NCBI RefSeq assembly: GCF_007992495.1
Contig: NZ_BKAJ01000017.1
Coordinates: 1 to 34,376, forward strand
Reading direction: 5' to 3'
Length of the DNA stretch: 34,376 bases
Source: Reyranella soli
GTDB taxonomy: Bacteria; Pseudomonadota; Alphaproteobacteria; Reyranellales; Reyranellaceae
Part shown: one piece after another, positions 1-7,219 of the stretch
How the letters are laid out: every line of letters begins with the position of its first letter
Numbering within the stretch: position 1 is the first letter of the stretch
Made by a program: the position numbers and the translations under genes
Notes under the pieces: model-generated
Database searches by the model: none
What the model was told of the DNA's origin: nothing
The model's input: the letters and a program-made list of their open reading frames with translations, nothing else

Positions 1-93
1 GCGCTTCCAGCGCGCCTCATGATTCATGAGCGCGCTGGAAGCGCGCGGTCCGGAAGATGAAGACAATGAGCGGGCCGGAGGCCCGCGCTCCCA
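1..93. repeat. Interspersed GC-rich palindromic repeat, copy A
   Basis: This lies directly downstream of the stop of the membrane-anchored protein at 94-1575. Read on the minus strand it has a hairpin core GGAGCGCGGGCCTC / GGCCCGCTC, then the shared block CTTCCGGACCGCGCGC, then CGCGCTCATGA and an inverted copy of that arm. The same modules recur at 6173-6256, 18790-18896 and 28430-28482. Its place just after a stop codon and its strong stems fit a REP/BIME-like element that may also protect the 3' end of the transcript. It may run past the window start. Confidence 0.6.
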
Positions 94-1575
94 TCACTTC
101 AGCAGCGTCGCCTTCAGCCCCAAGGTGCTGACCAAGTCGGCGCCGGGGTTCAGCAAATACTCCAGCTTGTCGAAGCCGACCGGCGGTTCGGGCTTGGCCT
201 CGACGACCAGCGTGCCGCCCTGCTCGACGAAGCGGGCGATGGTGTCGAGGAGCTGGGTCATTGACTGCGAGATCAGCACCCCGGCCGGCTGATAGCGGCG
301 CACCTCGCGCGCCCAGTTGGCGCGCAGCGTCGCCGCCGGCTGGCCGCTCATGGCGGCGATGGCGCGCAGGCTGCGCTCGAGCAGGCTCTTGTCGGTCAGC
401 ACCAGCCGCGCCGAGCCCAGCGCCGCCGTCGAATCCTGCAGCGCCAGCAGATCGCTCTCGTCGAGGGCGGTCCAGAAGAGCGCATCGGCATTGACGATGC
501 GCGCGGAAAGCTCGACGTCGCCCAGTCCCGGGCTCATCAGCGCGCAGCGATCGACCGTCAGCTCGCCCTTGCCCTGGTCTTCCGTGCCGTAGCAATCGAA
601 CTCGGCCTTCACTTCCTTGATGCCCATCGACTGCAGGGCCATGCGCAACGACAGCCCTTCCAGGCCGCGCAGCGGCGGCGCCAGCACGAAGCCTTCGATG
701 TGCGTGCGCGTGCGGCTGACCTTGTCCCTGACGTGAGCGGTCTGGAAGCTCACTTCGCCGAGCGAGATGCCGTAGCGCTTGAAGAGCTCGCCGCCGAAGC
801 CCGTGGCCTTGGCCGTCTCGATCTGGACGCGGCCGGATGGCGCGCCGGGGAACCACTTGTCGGACGACAGAGCCGTGATCGTGCGGCGGAAGTCGATCTT
901 GGTGGCCTTGGTCTCGGCAATACTGAGCTGCGCAGGCTGTTTTTCGCCGGCGGAAAAGTCCGCGCCGGCCATCGTCAGCTTGGCGGTGAGACCGCGTTCG
1001 TAGCCTTCCAGCACGATCGATCCCAGGCCGACCGTCTCGCCGGCCCCCGGCAGCGTCACGCGGGTGTTGCGCTGCTCGAGGCGGCGAACGGTGAGCGCAC
1101 CCATGGCCCGTGTGGTGAGCACGGCGACGCGGAACATGCCGTCGTAGCGCGCATCGTAACGCGCGAGATCGAGGCCCTCGATCAGCAGCGAGTCCATGCT
1201 CCATCGCCCGCCGGTCGCCAGGTCGGCCATGGCCACGTTCTCGAGCTCGACGCGACCGGCGCTCAGCGGATCGCCCCAGCCAAAGCCCGCCAACGGCGTG
1301 CGGCCGGCCAAAAGCTCGCCGAGCGGCCAGGCGAGACCCGACGCCTCCCAGCGGCCAATGCTCAGCTCCGCCTCGGCCGTCTTGGATTTGAGGTTCGTCA
1401 GCGTGACGCGGCGGCCGAGCAGACCCACGCTCACCGCGTCGACCTTGGCGGTGCCGGCGCGCTCGATCTCGCTCTTGATGCTGGCGGCAGCATGCCCCTC
1501 GATCACCGGCACGGCAGCGACCGCCGCGCCGGCGAGAACGACGACGGCGATCAGCGCGATGACACTCTTTCTCAC
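94..1575 (-). CDS. Membrane-anchored periplasmic protein, AsmA/YdgA-like, unknown function
   Basis: This encodes 493 residues. I chose the GTG start at 1575 because its first bases overlap the maiA stop (GTGA), which places a clean hydrophobic segment at residues 4-20 (IALIAVVVLAGAAVAAVPV). A longer reading would run back through maiA in another frame. After the single N-terminal membrane segment the protein is a long run of alternating beta-type sequence with repeated 'VELENVAMADL / RVQIETAKATGF' patterns, as in AsmA, DUF945 and other lipid-transport-like envelope proteins. I do not recognise a specific family. Translational coupling to maiA suggests co-expression with the homogentisate genes, but nothing in the protein looks catalytic. 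It could be a passenger at the operon end. Confidence 0.7.
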   Translation of the reverse strand: MRKSVIALIAVVVLAGAAVAAVPVIEGHAAASIKSEIERAGTAKVDAVSVGLLGRRVTLTNLKSKTAEAELSIGRWEASGLAWPLGELLAGRTPLAGFGWGDPLSAGRVELENVAMADLATGGRWSMDSLLIEGLDLARYDARYDGMFRVAVLTTRAMGALTVRRLEQRNTRVTLPGAGETVGLGSIVLEGYERGLTAKLTMAGADFSAGEKQPAQLSIAETKATKIDFRRTITALSSDKWFPGAPSGRVQIETAKATGFGGELFKRYGISLGEVSFQTAHVRDKVSRTRTHIEGFVLAPPLRGLEGLSLRMALQSMGIKEVKAEFDCYGTEDQGKGELTVDRCALMSPGLGDVELSARIVNADALFWTALDESDLLALQDSTAALGSARLVLTDKSLLERSLRAIAAMSGQPAATLRANWAREVRRYQPAGVLISQSMTQLLDTIARFVEQGGTLVVEAKPEPPVGFDKLEYLLNPGADLVSTLGLKATLLK

Positions 1576-2216
1576 AGCTCGGCGTCCGGCTGCCTGGACG
1601 GCTGGGCGGCGTCGAAGGCGGGATGCTGCATGCAGGCGGCGTGGATGCGCTGGATGGTCGGATAGCGCGCCATGTCGACCTTGAAGCGCTGGGCGTTGAA
1701 GACCTGCGGCGCCAGGCAAAGATCGGCGAAGGTGGGCGTGTCGCCGTGGCTGAAGGCGCCGGTCCGTTGGTCCTTGGCGATGGTGGCCTCGTAGGCCTCG
1801 AAGCCGGTCTCGATCCAGTGGCGCGACCAGGCGAAGGCGCTTTCCTCTGTCTGGCCGAACTTGTCGCGCAGGTAGGCCATGACGCGCAGGTTCTGGATGG
1901 GATGGACGTCGGCCGACACGATCAACGCCAGCGCTCGCACGCGGGCGCGGCCGACCGGATCCTTGGGCAGCAGCGGCGGCTCGGGATGTATCTCCTCGAG
2001 GTATTCCAGGATGGCCAGTGACTGGGTCAGCACCTCGCCCGAATCGAGGACCAGAGCCGGCACCAGTTTCTGCGGATTGAGCGCGACATAGTCGGGCGCC
2101 CGCTGCTCGCCCTTGCGCAGGTGGCGCGAGGCATGCTCGACCTTGATGTCCTTGTAGTTGAGCGCGATGCGCACACGGAACGCCGCGGACGACCGAAAAT
2201 AACCGATGAGCTTCAT
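1572..2216 (-). CDS. maiA: Maleylacetoacetate isomerase (zeta-class GST)
   Basis: This 214-residue protein converts 4-maleylacetoacetate to 4-fumarylacetoacetate using glutathione, the penultimate step of tyrosine/homogentisate breakdown. Residues 6-18 (YFRSSAAFRVRIA) match the zeta-GST active-site motif, with Ser9/Ser10 as the expected catalytic/glutathione-contacting pair. NPQKLVPAL and the following QSLAILEYLEE are the thioredoxin-fold cis-Pro and glutathione-binding segments. The alpha-helical C-terminal GST domain follows. Length is normal for the family. It sits 49 bp downstream of fumarylacetoacetase on the same strand and overlaps the next gene by 4 nt. Context and motif agree, so the isomerase call is preferred over a generic GST. 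Confidence 0.93.
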   Translation of the reverse strand: MKLIGYFRSSAAFRVRIALNYKDIKVEHASRHLRKGEQRAPDYVALNPQKLVPALVLDSGEVLTQSLAILEYLEEIHPEPPLLPKDPVGRARVRALALIVSADVHPIQNLRVMAYLRDKFGQTEESAFAWSRHWIETGFEAYEATIAKDQRTGAFSHGDTPTFADLCLAPQVFNAQRFKVDMARYPTIQRIHAACMQHPAFDAAQPSRQPDAEL

Positions 2217-2265
2217 GACGCCTCCGCCTGGACGAGAGTGTCCCTAGCGTTGGGCGGCCATCCGA

Positions 2266-3252
2266 TCAAGGCGTGTAGCGCGCGACTTTCTGGTCGATGG
2301 CGCCGAAGATCGATTGGCCGGCGCGATCGAACATTTCGATGCGGATGCGATCGCCGAAGGACATGAATGGCGTCGCGGGCTTGCCGCTATCGATGGTCTC
2401 ACGCACGCGCCGCTCGGCGATGCAGGAGCAGCCGACGCCGGCATCGCGGTTGGCGACGGTGCCCGAGCCCACGACCGTCCCCGCCTCGAGATGACGCGTC
2501 TTCGCCGCATGGGCGATGAGCTGGCCGAAATCGAAGGTGAGGTCGGTGGCGGCGTTGGGATGGCCGAACTCCTTGCCGTTCAAGGTCGAGATCAGCGGCA
2601 GGTTGAGCTTGCCGCCGTCCCAGGCGTCGCCCAACTCGTCGGGCGTGACGGCGACCGGGGCGAAGGCTGTCGCAGGCTTGCCGTGGAAGAAGCCGAAGCC
2701 CTTGGCCAGCTCGGTGACGATGAGGTTGCGCAGCGACACGTCGTTCAGGATGGTCACCAGCCGGATGTGCCGGCGCGCCGCCTCGGGCGTCACGCCCATC
2801 GGCACGTCGTCGACGATCACGCCGATCTCGCCCTCGAAGTCGATGCCGTGCGCTTCGTCGACCGCCTCGATGTCGTCGTTGGGGCCGATGAAGGAATCGG
2901 AGCCGCCCTGGTACATCAGCGGATCGGTCCAGAACGACGGCGGCATCTCGACACCGCGCGCCTTGCGCACCAGCTCGACATGCACGACGTAGGCCGAGCC
3001 GTCGGCCCATTGATAGGCGCGCGGCAGGGGCGCGGCGAGCGCCTTGGTGTCGAGGTCGAAGGCGCCGGCGGCCTTGCCGTCAGCGAGCTGCTGGGCCAGC
3101 GCACGAAGCTTCGGCTCGGCTGTAGTCCAGTCGTCGAGCGCCTTCTGCAAGGTTGGAGCAACGCCTGTCGCGCGCACCGCCTTCTTCACCGCGCGATCGA
3201 CCACGATCAGCGTGCCGTCACGGCCGCCTTCCTTGAGTGAGCCGAGTTTCAT
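2266..3252 (-). CDS. Fumarylacetoacetate hydrolase family protein (fumarylacetoacetase)
   Basis: The 328-residue FAH-fold protein is predicted to cleave fumarylacetoacetate to fumarate and acetoacetate, the last step of the pathway encoded here. Residues 138-145 (IDFEGEIG) supply the metal ligands Glu140 and Glu142, and Asp171 in ILNDVSLRN is the next expected ligand. GSGTVANRD at 262-270 is the conserved FAH C-terminal motif. The start is supported by a strong Shine-Dalgarno sequence, GGGGAGGG, a few bases before ATG 3252. The protein is shorter than the roughly 420-residue eukaryotic-type FahA and belongs to the compact bacterial type. The family also includes other C-C hydrolases and decarboxylases, so the substrate is assigned from its place between hmgA and maiA. 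Confidence 0.88.
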   Translation of the reverse strand: MKLGSLKEGGRDGTLIVVDRAVKKAVRATGVAPTLQKALDDWTTAEPKLRALAQQLADGKAAGAFDLDTKALAAPLPRAYQWADGSAYVVHVELVRKARGVEMPPSFWTDPLMYQGGSDSFIGPNDDIEAVDEAHGIDFEGEIGVIVDDVPMGVTPEAARRHIRLVTILNDVSLRNLIVTELAKGFGFFHGKPATAFAPVAVTPDELGDAWDGGKLNLPLISTLNGKEFGHPNAATDLTFDFGQLIAHAAKTRHLEAGTVVGSGTVANRDAGVGCSCIAERRVRETIDSGKPATPFMSFGDRIRIEMFDRAGQSIFGAIDQKVARYTP

Positions 3253-3269
3253 TACATACCCTCCCCTTC

Positions 3270-3388
3270 GTCATCCCGAGCGGAGCCGCCCGAAGGGCGG
3301 CGCAGTCGAGGGACCTCCTCTTGCCGATGCATCCCCAAAACAGGTCCTTCCGCTTCGCCTCGCTGCGCGAGGCTACGGCCGGGATGAC
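3270..3388. repeat. Intergenic inverted repeat with GTCATCCCG ends
   Basis: The gap between hmgA and fumarylacetoacetase is almost filled by an element with 9-bp inverted ends, GTCATCCCG (3270-3278) and CGGGATGAC (3380-3388). It encloses two further hairpins: GCCGCCC-GAA-GGGCGGC, and GCCTCGC-TGC-GCGAGGC near 3357-3373. It resembles the non-coding 'CGTCATCCCGAGCGGAG' elements common in proteobacterial intergenic DNA. It lies inside an operon, so its hairpins would be transcribed and could lower expression of the two distal genes. Confidence 0.7.
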
Positions 3389-3397
3389 GGCTAATCG

Positions 3398-4558
3398 TTA
3401 CTCCGCCGCCTGCTTCACCTCGGGCGGCCGCCACGATTTCACGTAGCCTTCGAACTCCACGCCGGCCGGCATGGCGGCGATGTCGATGGCGTCGCGGGTG
3501 TCGATCATGACCGCTACCTCGTCGGTCTCGGTCCGGCCGCCGCTCGCCGGCGCCTTGGTCGCCGCGTTGAAGGCCTTGGGATGCGGGCCGTGGGTGAAGC
3601 CCGACGGGTGCACCGTCATCATGCCGGGATGGATGTTGTCGCGGCTGAAGAAGCTGCCCTTGTGGTAGAAGATGATCTCCTCGAAATCATCGTTGTTGTG
3701 GAAGAACGGCAGGCGCAGCGCCTCCGGATCGCTCTCGAACGGCCGCGGCACGAAAGTGCAGACCACGAACCGGCCGGCCACGAAGGTCGTGTGCGCCGAC
3801 GGCGGCAGATGGGCGCGATGGCTCATCAGCGGGCGCAGGTCGCGCCAGTTGATGCGCACGACGCTCAAGTCGCCATGCCAGCCGATCGCATCCAGCGGAT
3901 TGAACGGGAAGGTGACGGTCGAGAGCTGGCCGCGCCGCTTGACCGAGACCTTCCAGCTGCGCTCGTCCTGCTGCGCCTTGAAGGCGTCGTCGATCCTCGG
4001 CGTGTCGAGCATCGCCGGGTCGAAGATCGCATGCCGGCCGACCAGCCCCTTCTCCGGCAGGGTGAAATGGTCGTTGGTCGCCTCGATCATCAGCGAGGTC
4101 GTGGCCCTGGTGGGCGCGAGCCGCCACATCGTGCCGCGCGGGATCATGATGTAGTCGCCGTCGCGGTAGTCGAGATGGCCGTAGTCGCAGAACAGCGCGC
4201 CCTCGCCCTCATGGATGAACAGCAGCTGGTCGCCGTCGCTGTTGCGCGCCAGTTCGCCCATCGCCTGATCGAGCTTCCAGATGCGGACCTGAATGCTCCC
4301 GTTATTCAGCACCGGCTGCGAGGCCCACGGGTTGCCCTTGCCGGCGACCAGCTTGTTGAGGTCGAAGGCGCGCGGCCGGATGGCGCCGTCGAACTCGATC
4401 CAGTCGGTCGGCTTGTGCTTGTGGTGGAACTGCGCCGAGGGACCGAAGAAGCCCTCCTTGCTGATCTCGCGCTCGTAAGTGCCCTCGGGCAGCCGGACAT
4501 GGGCCTGGCGCGAGGCGGTGCCCTCGACCTGGCGCAGCGGAATCCAGTTCTTGGCCAT
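3398..4558 (-). CDS. hmgA: Homogentisate 1,2-dioxygenase
   Basis: The 386-residue cupin-fold Fe(II) dioxygenase opens the ring of homogentisate to give maleylacetoacetate. The metal ligands are visible in the C-terminal half: His287 and Glu293 in FFHNNDDFEEIIF, and His323 in FTHGPHP. The spacings of 6 and 36 residues match those of His335, Glu341 and His371 in the human enzyme. The open frame continues upstream, but ATG 4558 is preceded by AAGGAGGAAACC, an excellent ribosome binding site, and starts only 17 nt after the hpd stop. The protein is about 50 residues shorter than the classic 430-450-residue HmgA, so it belongs to a compact branch. Pathway neighbours on both sides make the role secure. 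Confidence 0.93.
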   Translation of the reverse strand: MAKNWIPLRQVEGTASRQAHVRLPEGTYEREISKEGFFGPSAQFHHKHKPTDWIEFDGAIRPRAFDLNKLVAGKGNPWASQPVLNNGSIQVRIWKLDQAMGELARNSDGDQLLFIHEGEGALFCDYGHLDYRDGDYIMIPRGTMWRLAPTRATTSLMIEATNDHFTLPEKGLVGRHAIFDPAMLDTPRIDDAFKAQQDERSWKVSVKRRGQLSTVTFPFNPLDAIGWHGDLSVVRINWRDLRPLMSHRAHLPPSAHTTFVAGRFVVCTFVPRPFESDPEALRLPFFHNNDDFEEIIFYHKGSFFSRDNIHPGMMTVHPSGFTHGPHPKAFNAATKAPASGGRTETDEVAVMIDTRDAIDIAAMPAGVEFEGYVKSWRPPEVKQAAE

Positions 4559-4575
4559 GGTTTCCTCCTTCTTGC

Positions 4576-5664
4576 TTATGCCTTCAGCACGCCACGGCGG
4601 ATCTGGTCGAGCTCGATCGACTCGAACAGGGCGCGGAAGTTGCCCTCGCCGAAGCCCTCGTTGCCGCGGCGCTGGATGATCTCGAAGAAGATCGGGCCGA
4701 TCACCGTCTGGGTGAAGATCTGCAGCAGCAGCCCGCCGCCCTTGGTCGGCGCGCCGTCGATCAGGATGCGGTCGGCGGCCAGCCGCTTCAGGTCCTCGCC
4801 GTGGCCCGGCAGGCGGGTCTCGATCTGCTCGTAATAGGTGTCGGGCACGGTCTGGAACGGCACGCCCTTCTGCTTCAGCGCCTCGACGGTGTCGTAGATG
4901 CCGTCGGTGCCGAGCGCGATGTGCTGGATGCCCTCGCCGTGATAGGCCGAGAGATATTCCTGGATCTGCGACTTGTCGTCGGTGCTCTCGTTGATCGGGA
5001 TGCGGATCTTGCCACACGGACTGGTCATCGCCTTGGACTTGAGGCCGGTGAGCTTGCCCTCGATGTCGAAGTAGCGGATCTCGCGGAAATTGAAGAGCCG
5101 CTGGTAGAACTCGGCCCACTCGTCCATGCGGCCGCGATGCACGTTGTGCGTCAGATGGTCGATATAGGTGAGGCCGACGCCCTCGGGATTGTGCTCGACG
5201 CCCGGCAGGTACTCGAAGTCGACGTCGTAGATCGTGCCCCGCGGGCCGTAGCGGTCGACCAGGTAGATCAGCGAATCGCCGATGCCCTTGATGGCCGGGA
5301 TGTTGAGCTCCATCGGCCCGACCTTGCCCTCGACGCCCCAGGCGCCAAGCGACTGGGCGCGCTTGTAGGCGAAGGCGGAATTCTTGACGCGGAAGGCGAT
5401 GGCGCAGATCGACGGGCCGTGCACACGGGCAAAGCCCTGGGCGAAGCTGTCCTTCTCGGCGTTGACGATGAAGTTCACGTCGCCCTGGCGATAGAGCGAG
5501 ACGTCCTTGGAGCGGTGCTTGGCGACCCGCACGAAGCCCATGCTCTCGAACAGCTTGCCGAGGGCCACAGGATCGGGAGCGGCGTACTCGACGAACTCGA
5601 AGCCGTCGGTGCCCATGGGATTGACGTCGTCGATCGCTGCGGTGGTTTCCATCACGCTGGCCAT
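4576..5664 (-). CDS. hpd: 4-Hydroxyphenylpyruvate dioxygenase
   Basis: This 362-residue Fe(II) enzyme converts 4-hydroxyphenylpyruvate to homogentisate with decarboxylation and side-chain migration. It has two vicinal-oxygen-chelate domains. The iron ligands are His170 (TYIDHLTHNV), His248 (GEGIQHIALGT) and Glu328 (PIFFEIIQRRG), and the C-terminal gate GNEGFGEGNFRALFES is intact. Length is typical of bacterial Hpd. GGGAGG precedes ATG 5664. It is the first gene of the minus-strand catabolic operon and is transcribed away from the marR gene. The operator palindrome at 5697-5714 lies just upstream, so induction by a pathway compound is likely. Confidence 0.96.
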   Translation of the reverse strand: MASVMETTAAIDDVNPMGTDGFEFVEYAAPDPVALGKLFESMGFVRVAKHRSKDVSLYRQGDVNFIVNAEKDSFAQGFARVHGPSICAIAFRVKNSAFAYKRAQSLGAWGVEGKVGPMELNIPAIKGIGDSLIYLVDRYGPRGTIYDVDFEYLPGVEHNPEGVGLTYIDHLTHNVHRGRMDEWAEFYQRLFNFREIRYFDIEGKLTGLKSKAMTSPCGKIRIPINESTDDKSQIQEYLSAYHGEGIQHIALGTDGIYDTVEALKQKGVPFQTVPDTYYEQIETRLPGHGEDLKRLAADRILIDGAPTKGGGLLLQIFTQTVIGPIFFEIIQRRGNEGFGEGNFRALFESIELDQIRRGVLKA

Positions 5665-5696
5665 GTCGACCTCCCGAATTGACCCGGATGCTGAAT

Positions 5697-5714
5697 TAGT
5701 TTCAAATGTAACTA
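5697..5714. promoter_or_regulatory. Putative MarR operator in the hpd-marR divergent promoter
   Basis: The 18-bp sequence TAGTTTCAAATGTAACTA agrees with its own reverse complement at 14 of 18 positions (TAGTTnCAnnTGnAACTA). It occupies the 52-bp gap between the hpd start and the marR start. Size and symmetry suit a winged-helix MarR dimer. It would block both promoters, giving autoregulation and repression of the homogentisate operon. That the neighbouring MarR protein binds here is inferred from position. Confidence 0.6.
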
Positions 5715-5716
5715 TT

Positions 5717-6235
5717 ATGCCCAGCCCTTCGCAAGCCCTCGAACTGGAGAATTTTCTCCCCTACCGGCTGTCGATTCTGGCCCAGATCGTGTCGGAATCG
5801 TTGCACGACCTGTATGCCGAACCGTTCGGCCTCACGGTGACGCAGTGGCGGGTGATGGCGGCCCTGGGCCGCTTCGCCCCTCTGACCGCTTCCGATGTGG
5901 GGCAGCGCATCGTCATGGACAAGGTGGCGGTGAGCCGGGCGGTGGCCGGGCTGATGGAACGCGGCCTGGTCGAGCGGGCGACCGACCGCGCCGACCGCCG
6001 GCGCGCCTCGCTCAGGCTCAGCGCTCGCGGCCGGGCCATGCATGCCCGCATCGTGCCGATCGCCCTCGGCTACGAGGAGCGCCTCTATAAGGTGTTGTCG
6101 GCGGAGGAAAGACGCAGCTTCGATGCACTGACGGACCGGCTGTTCGCCCACGCCGGAACCCTCCGACAGGCCGGAGCGCGGACCTCCAGGTCCGCTCTTC
6201 TGGACAGCGAGCCCCCGGCTCGCTCGCGATCATGA
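5717..6235 (+). CDS. MarR-family transcriptional regulator of the homogentisate operon
   Basis: The protein is 172 residues. Residues about 40-105 form the winged helix-turn-helix, with TASDVGQRIVMDKVAVSRAVAGL as the recognition region and DRADRRRASLRLSARG as the wing. I chose ATG 5717 because it begins the family-like N-terminus (ENFLPYRLSILAQ). It has no Shine-Dalgarno sequence and follows the operator by 2 nt, so translation may be leaderless; an in-frame ATG at 5663 would overlap hpd and is less likely. The last 20 residues, about 153-172, are encoded by palindromic repeat copy B and are Ser/Arg-rich, unlike a normal MarR end. The divergent position suggests control of hpd-hmgA-fah-maiA. 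Confidence 0.85.
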   Translation: MPSPSQALELENFLPYRLSILAQIVSESLHDLYAEPFGLTVTQWRVMAALGRFAPLTASDVGQRIVMDKVAVSRAVAGLMERGLVERATDRADRRRASLRLSARGRAMHARIVPIALGYEERLYKVLSAEERRSFDALTDRLFAHAGTLRQAGARTSRSALLDSEPPARSRS

Positions 6236-6256
6236 GCGCGCCAGGAGGCGCGGGTG
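6173..6256. repeat. Interspersed GC-rich palindromic repeat, copy B
   Basis: This contains the hairpin GGAGCGCGGACCTCC / AGGTCCGCTC, a second stem around GCGAGCCCCCGGCTCGC, and ATGAGCGCGCCAGGAGGCGCG. The modules match copies A and D, with compensating changes in the first stem. It overlaps the 3' end of the MarR gene, whose stop TGA at 6233-6235 lies inside it. Confidence 0.55.
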
Positions 6257-6285
6257 CAGGCACTGTCGTCGCCCCGCTCCTGAAT

Positions 6286-6384
6286 TTCTGCATTTTCTGC
6301 GTATTTTTTGCGGGTCGGCCGTTGTCCGCCAAGCCATTGAATTCGCGCCGCTTTTGGACTTTCTGCATTTTTTGCATTTTCTGC
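6286..6384. repeat. Two short 9-bp-period arrays (TTTCTGCAT-type)
   Basis: TTCTGCATTTTCTGC followed by GTATTTTTTGC (6286-6311), and TTTCTGCAT-TTTTTGCAT-TTTCTGC (6360-6384), have a 9-bp period and flank about 48 bp of unrelated sequence. Read on the minus strand in one frame they give NAEN-type tripeptide repeats, but no start, RBS or conserved domain supports a gene. Similar strings occur as non-coding elements in many GC-rich genomes. Confidence 0.5.
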
Positions 6385-6419
6385 AGGCCTTCGCTGACTG
6401 CACCCCTTACGGAAGATCA

Positions 6420-6778
6420 TCGCTCCCCATCAGGCTGCAGCCGGACGATGGCCAGCTCCCGCGCAGGAGCCGTCTGGCACAGGATCGGATAAACGATGCA
6501 TAGAGCGGGAACACCGGTAAGCAGTGCGACGAAGCATCTATATAACCAAAGTACAGATCGGTCAATAACTTTAGTTGGGGTTGTCAATTTCGTTTTCGCG
6601 AGTTTTTTCGTACCGTAGAGGGGCCACGAATAGGCGACCGAACCCGCCGGCCCGCGATTCGTTGAGTCGCCGGCCCGAGCTGCCAGCAATGCCGTCAACG
6701 CCGACACATCATCGCGATCCTGAATGGGCGACAGGATATGCCGATCCTCGAAGCCTCCAGATCCATCATCATCACGAG
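6420..6778. other. Gene-poor stretch with an orphan promoter-like site
   Basis: I find no convincing gene here. The stretch is AT-richer than its neighbours. On the minus strand there is a sigma70-like pair, TTGACC (6565-6560) and TATAGA (6542-6537), with a 17-bp spacer. It would start transcription near 6530 toward the 9-bp arrays, with no recognisable coding sequence in between. A minus-strand open frame at 6417-6707 has no RBS or recognisable domain. Confidence 0.35.
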
Positions 6779-7055
6779 CTACTTAGCAATTCGGACATCA
6801 TTCCAAAGATCGTCGGGGGCTAGATGCTTCGCTGCCTCTGCCACCTTCGAGGCAGGCGCCGAATCAAATCTGAACCACGCGCGCAATCTCGATAACAAAG
6901 CCACCTACGTTGCGATCAAATTGGAACGTTATGAGGTCGATCGCATCTTTGCTCACCCATCGGAAGTGGGGAAACCCACCTGTGATATTTTCAGACCTAA
7001 GACGCGGCTGAACCACCCGTTTGAGTTCCGCTATCATCTCAACGCGATTCGTCAT
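6779..7055 (-). pseudogene. DUF4304 domain gene remnant, internal deletion and frameshift
   Basis: Starting at ATG 7055 ([16 protein letters not shown]) the frame reads FPHFRWVSKDAIDLITFQFD and GGFVIEIAR, the N-terminal part of DUF4304. It then stops at TGA 6864-6866 after 63 residues. In another frame, from about 6877 to the stop at 6779-6781, the sequence gives WFRFDSAPASKVAEAAKHL, matching the domain's C-terminal end. The middle of the domain, perhaps 70-80 residues by my memory of the family, is missing at the junction. This is best read as a decayed gene with a deletion plus frame change. The function of DUF4304 is not known to me. Confidence 0.6.
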
Positions 7056-7158
7056 TTCACCATCCACCCTTCGGAGTGCCGCAGGGCCGCACATGGGCAA
7101 GGGTCGGGTTAAGCCCCGGCTACCGCCAACCTGCGCCACTAGTGCCGGCGGGGCCGCC

Positions 7159-7186
7159 TTGTGACCCCGATTCACCATGCTATAAG
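7159..7186 (+). promoter_or_regulatory. Putative promoter of the aroQ-accB-accC operon
   Basis: TTGTGA (7159-7164) and TATAAG (7181-7186) are separated by 16 bp, in the only substantial gap upstream of aroQ. Predicted transcription starts about 25-30 nt before the TTG start codon at 7220. Support is by consensus resemblance only. Confidence 0.45.
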
Positions 7187-7219
7187 GCCCGACACTTTTT
7201 AAGGACGGGGAGGCAGCAT

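Noticed and set aside
4559..5119. A roughly 187-residue N-terminal extension of HmgA running back through hpd.
   Set aside because: It is out-of-frame hpd sequence. ATG 4558 has a near-perfect ribosome binding site and begins the family sequence.
6417..6707. 96-residue minus-strand frame in the gene-poor island.
   Set aside because: It has no ribosome binding site or recognisable domain, and it reads across a promoter-like site.
6779..7055. Programmed frameshift giving an intact DUF4304 protein.
   Set aside because: The central part of the domain is missing, so shifting frame does not restore it, and no slippery heptamer is evident.
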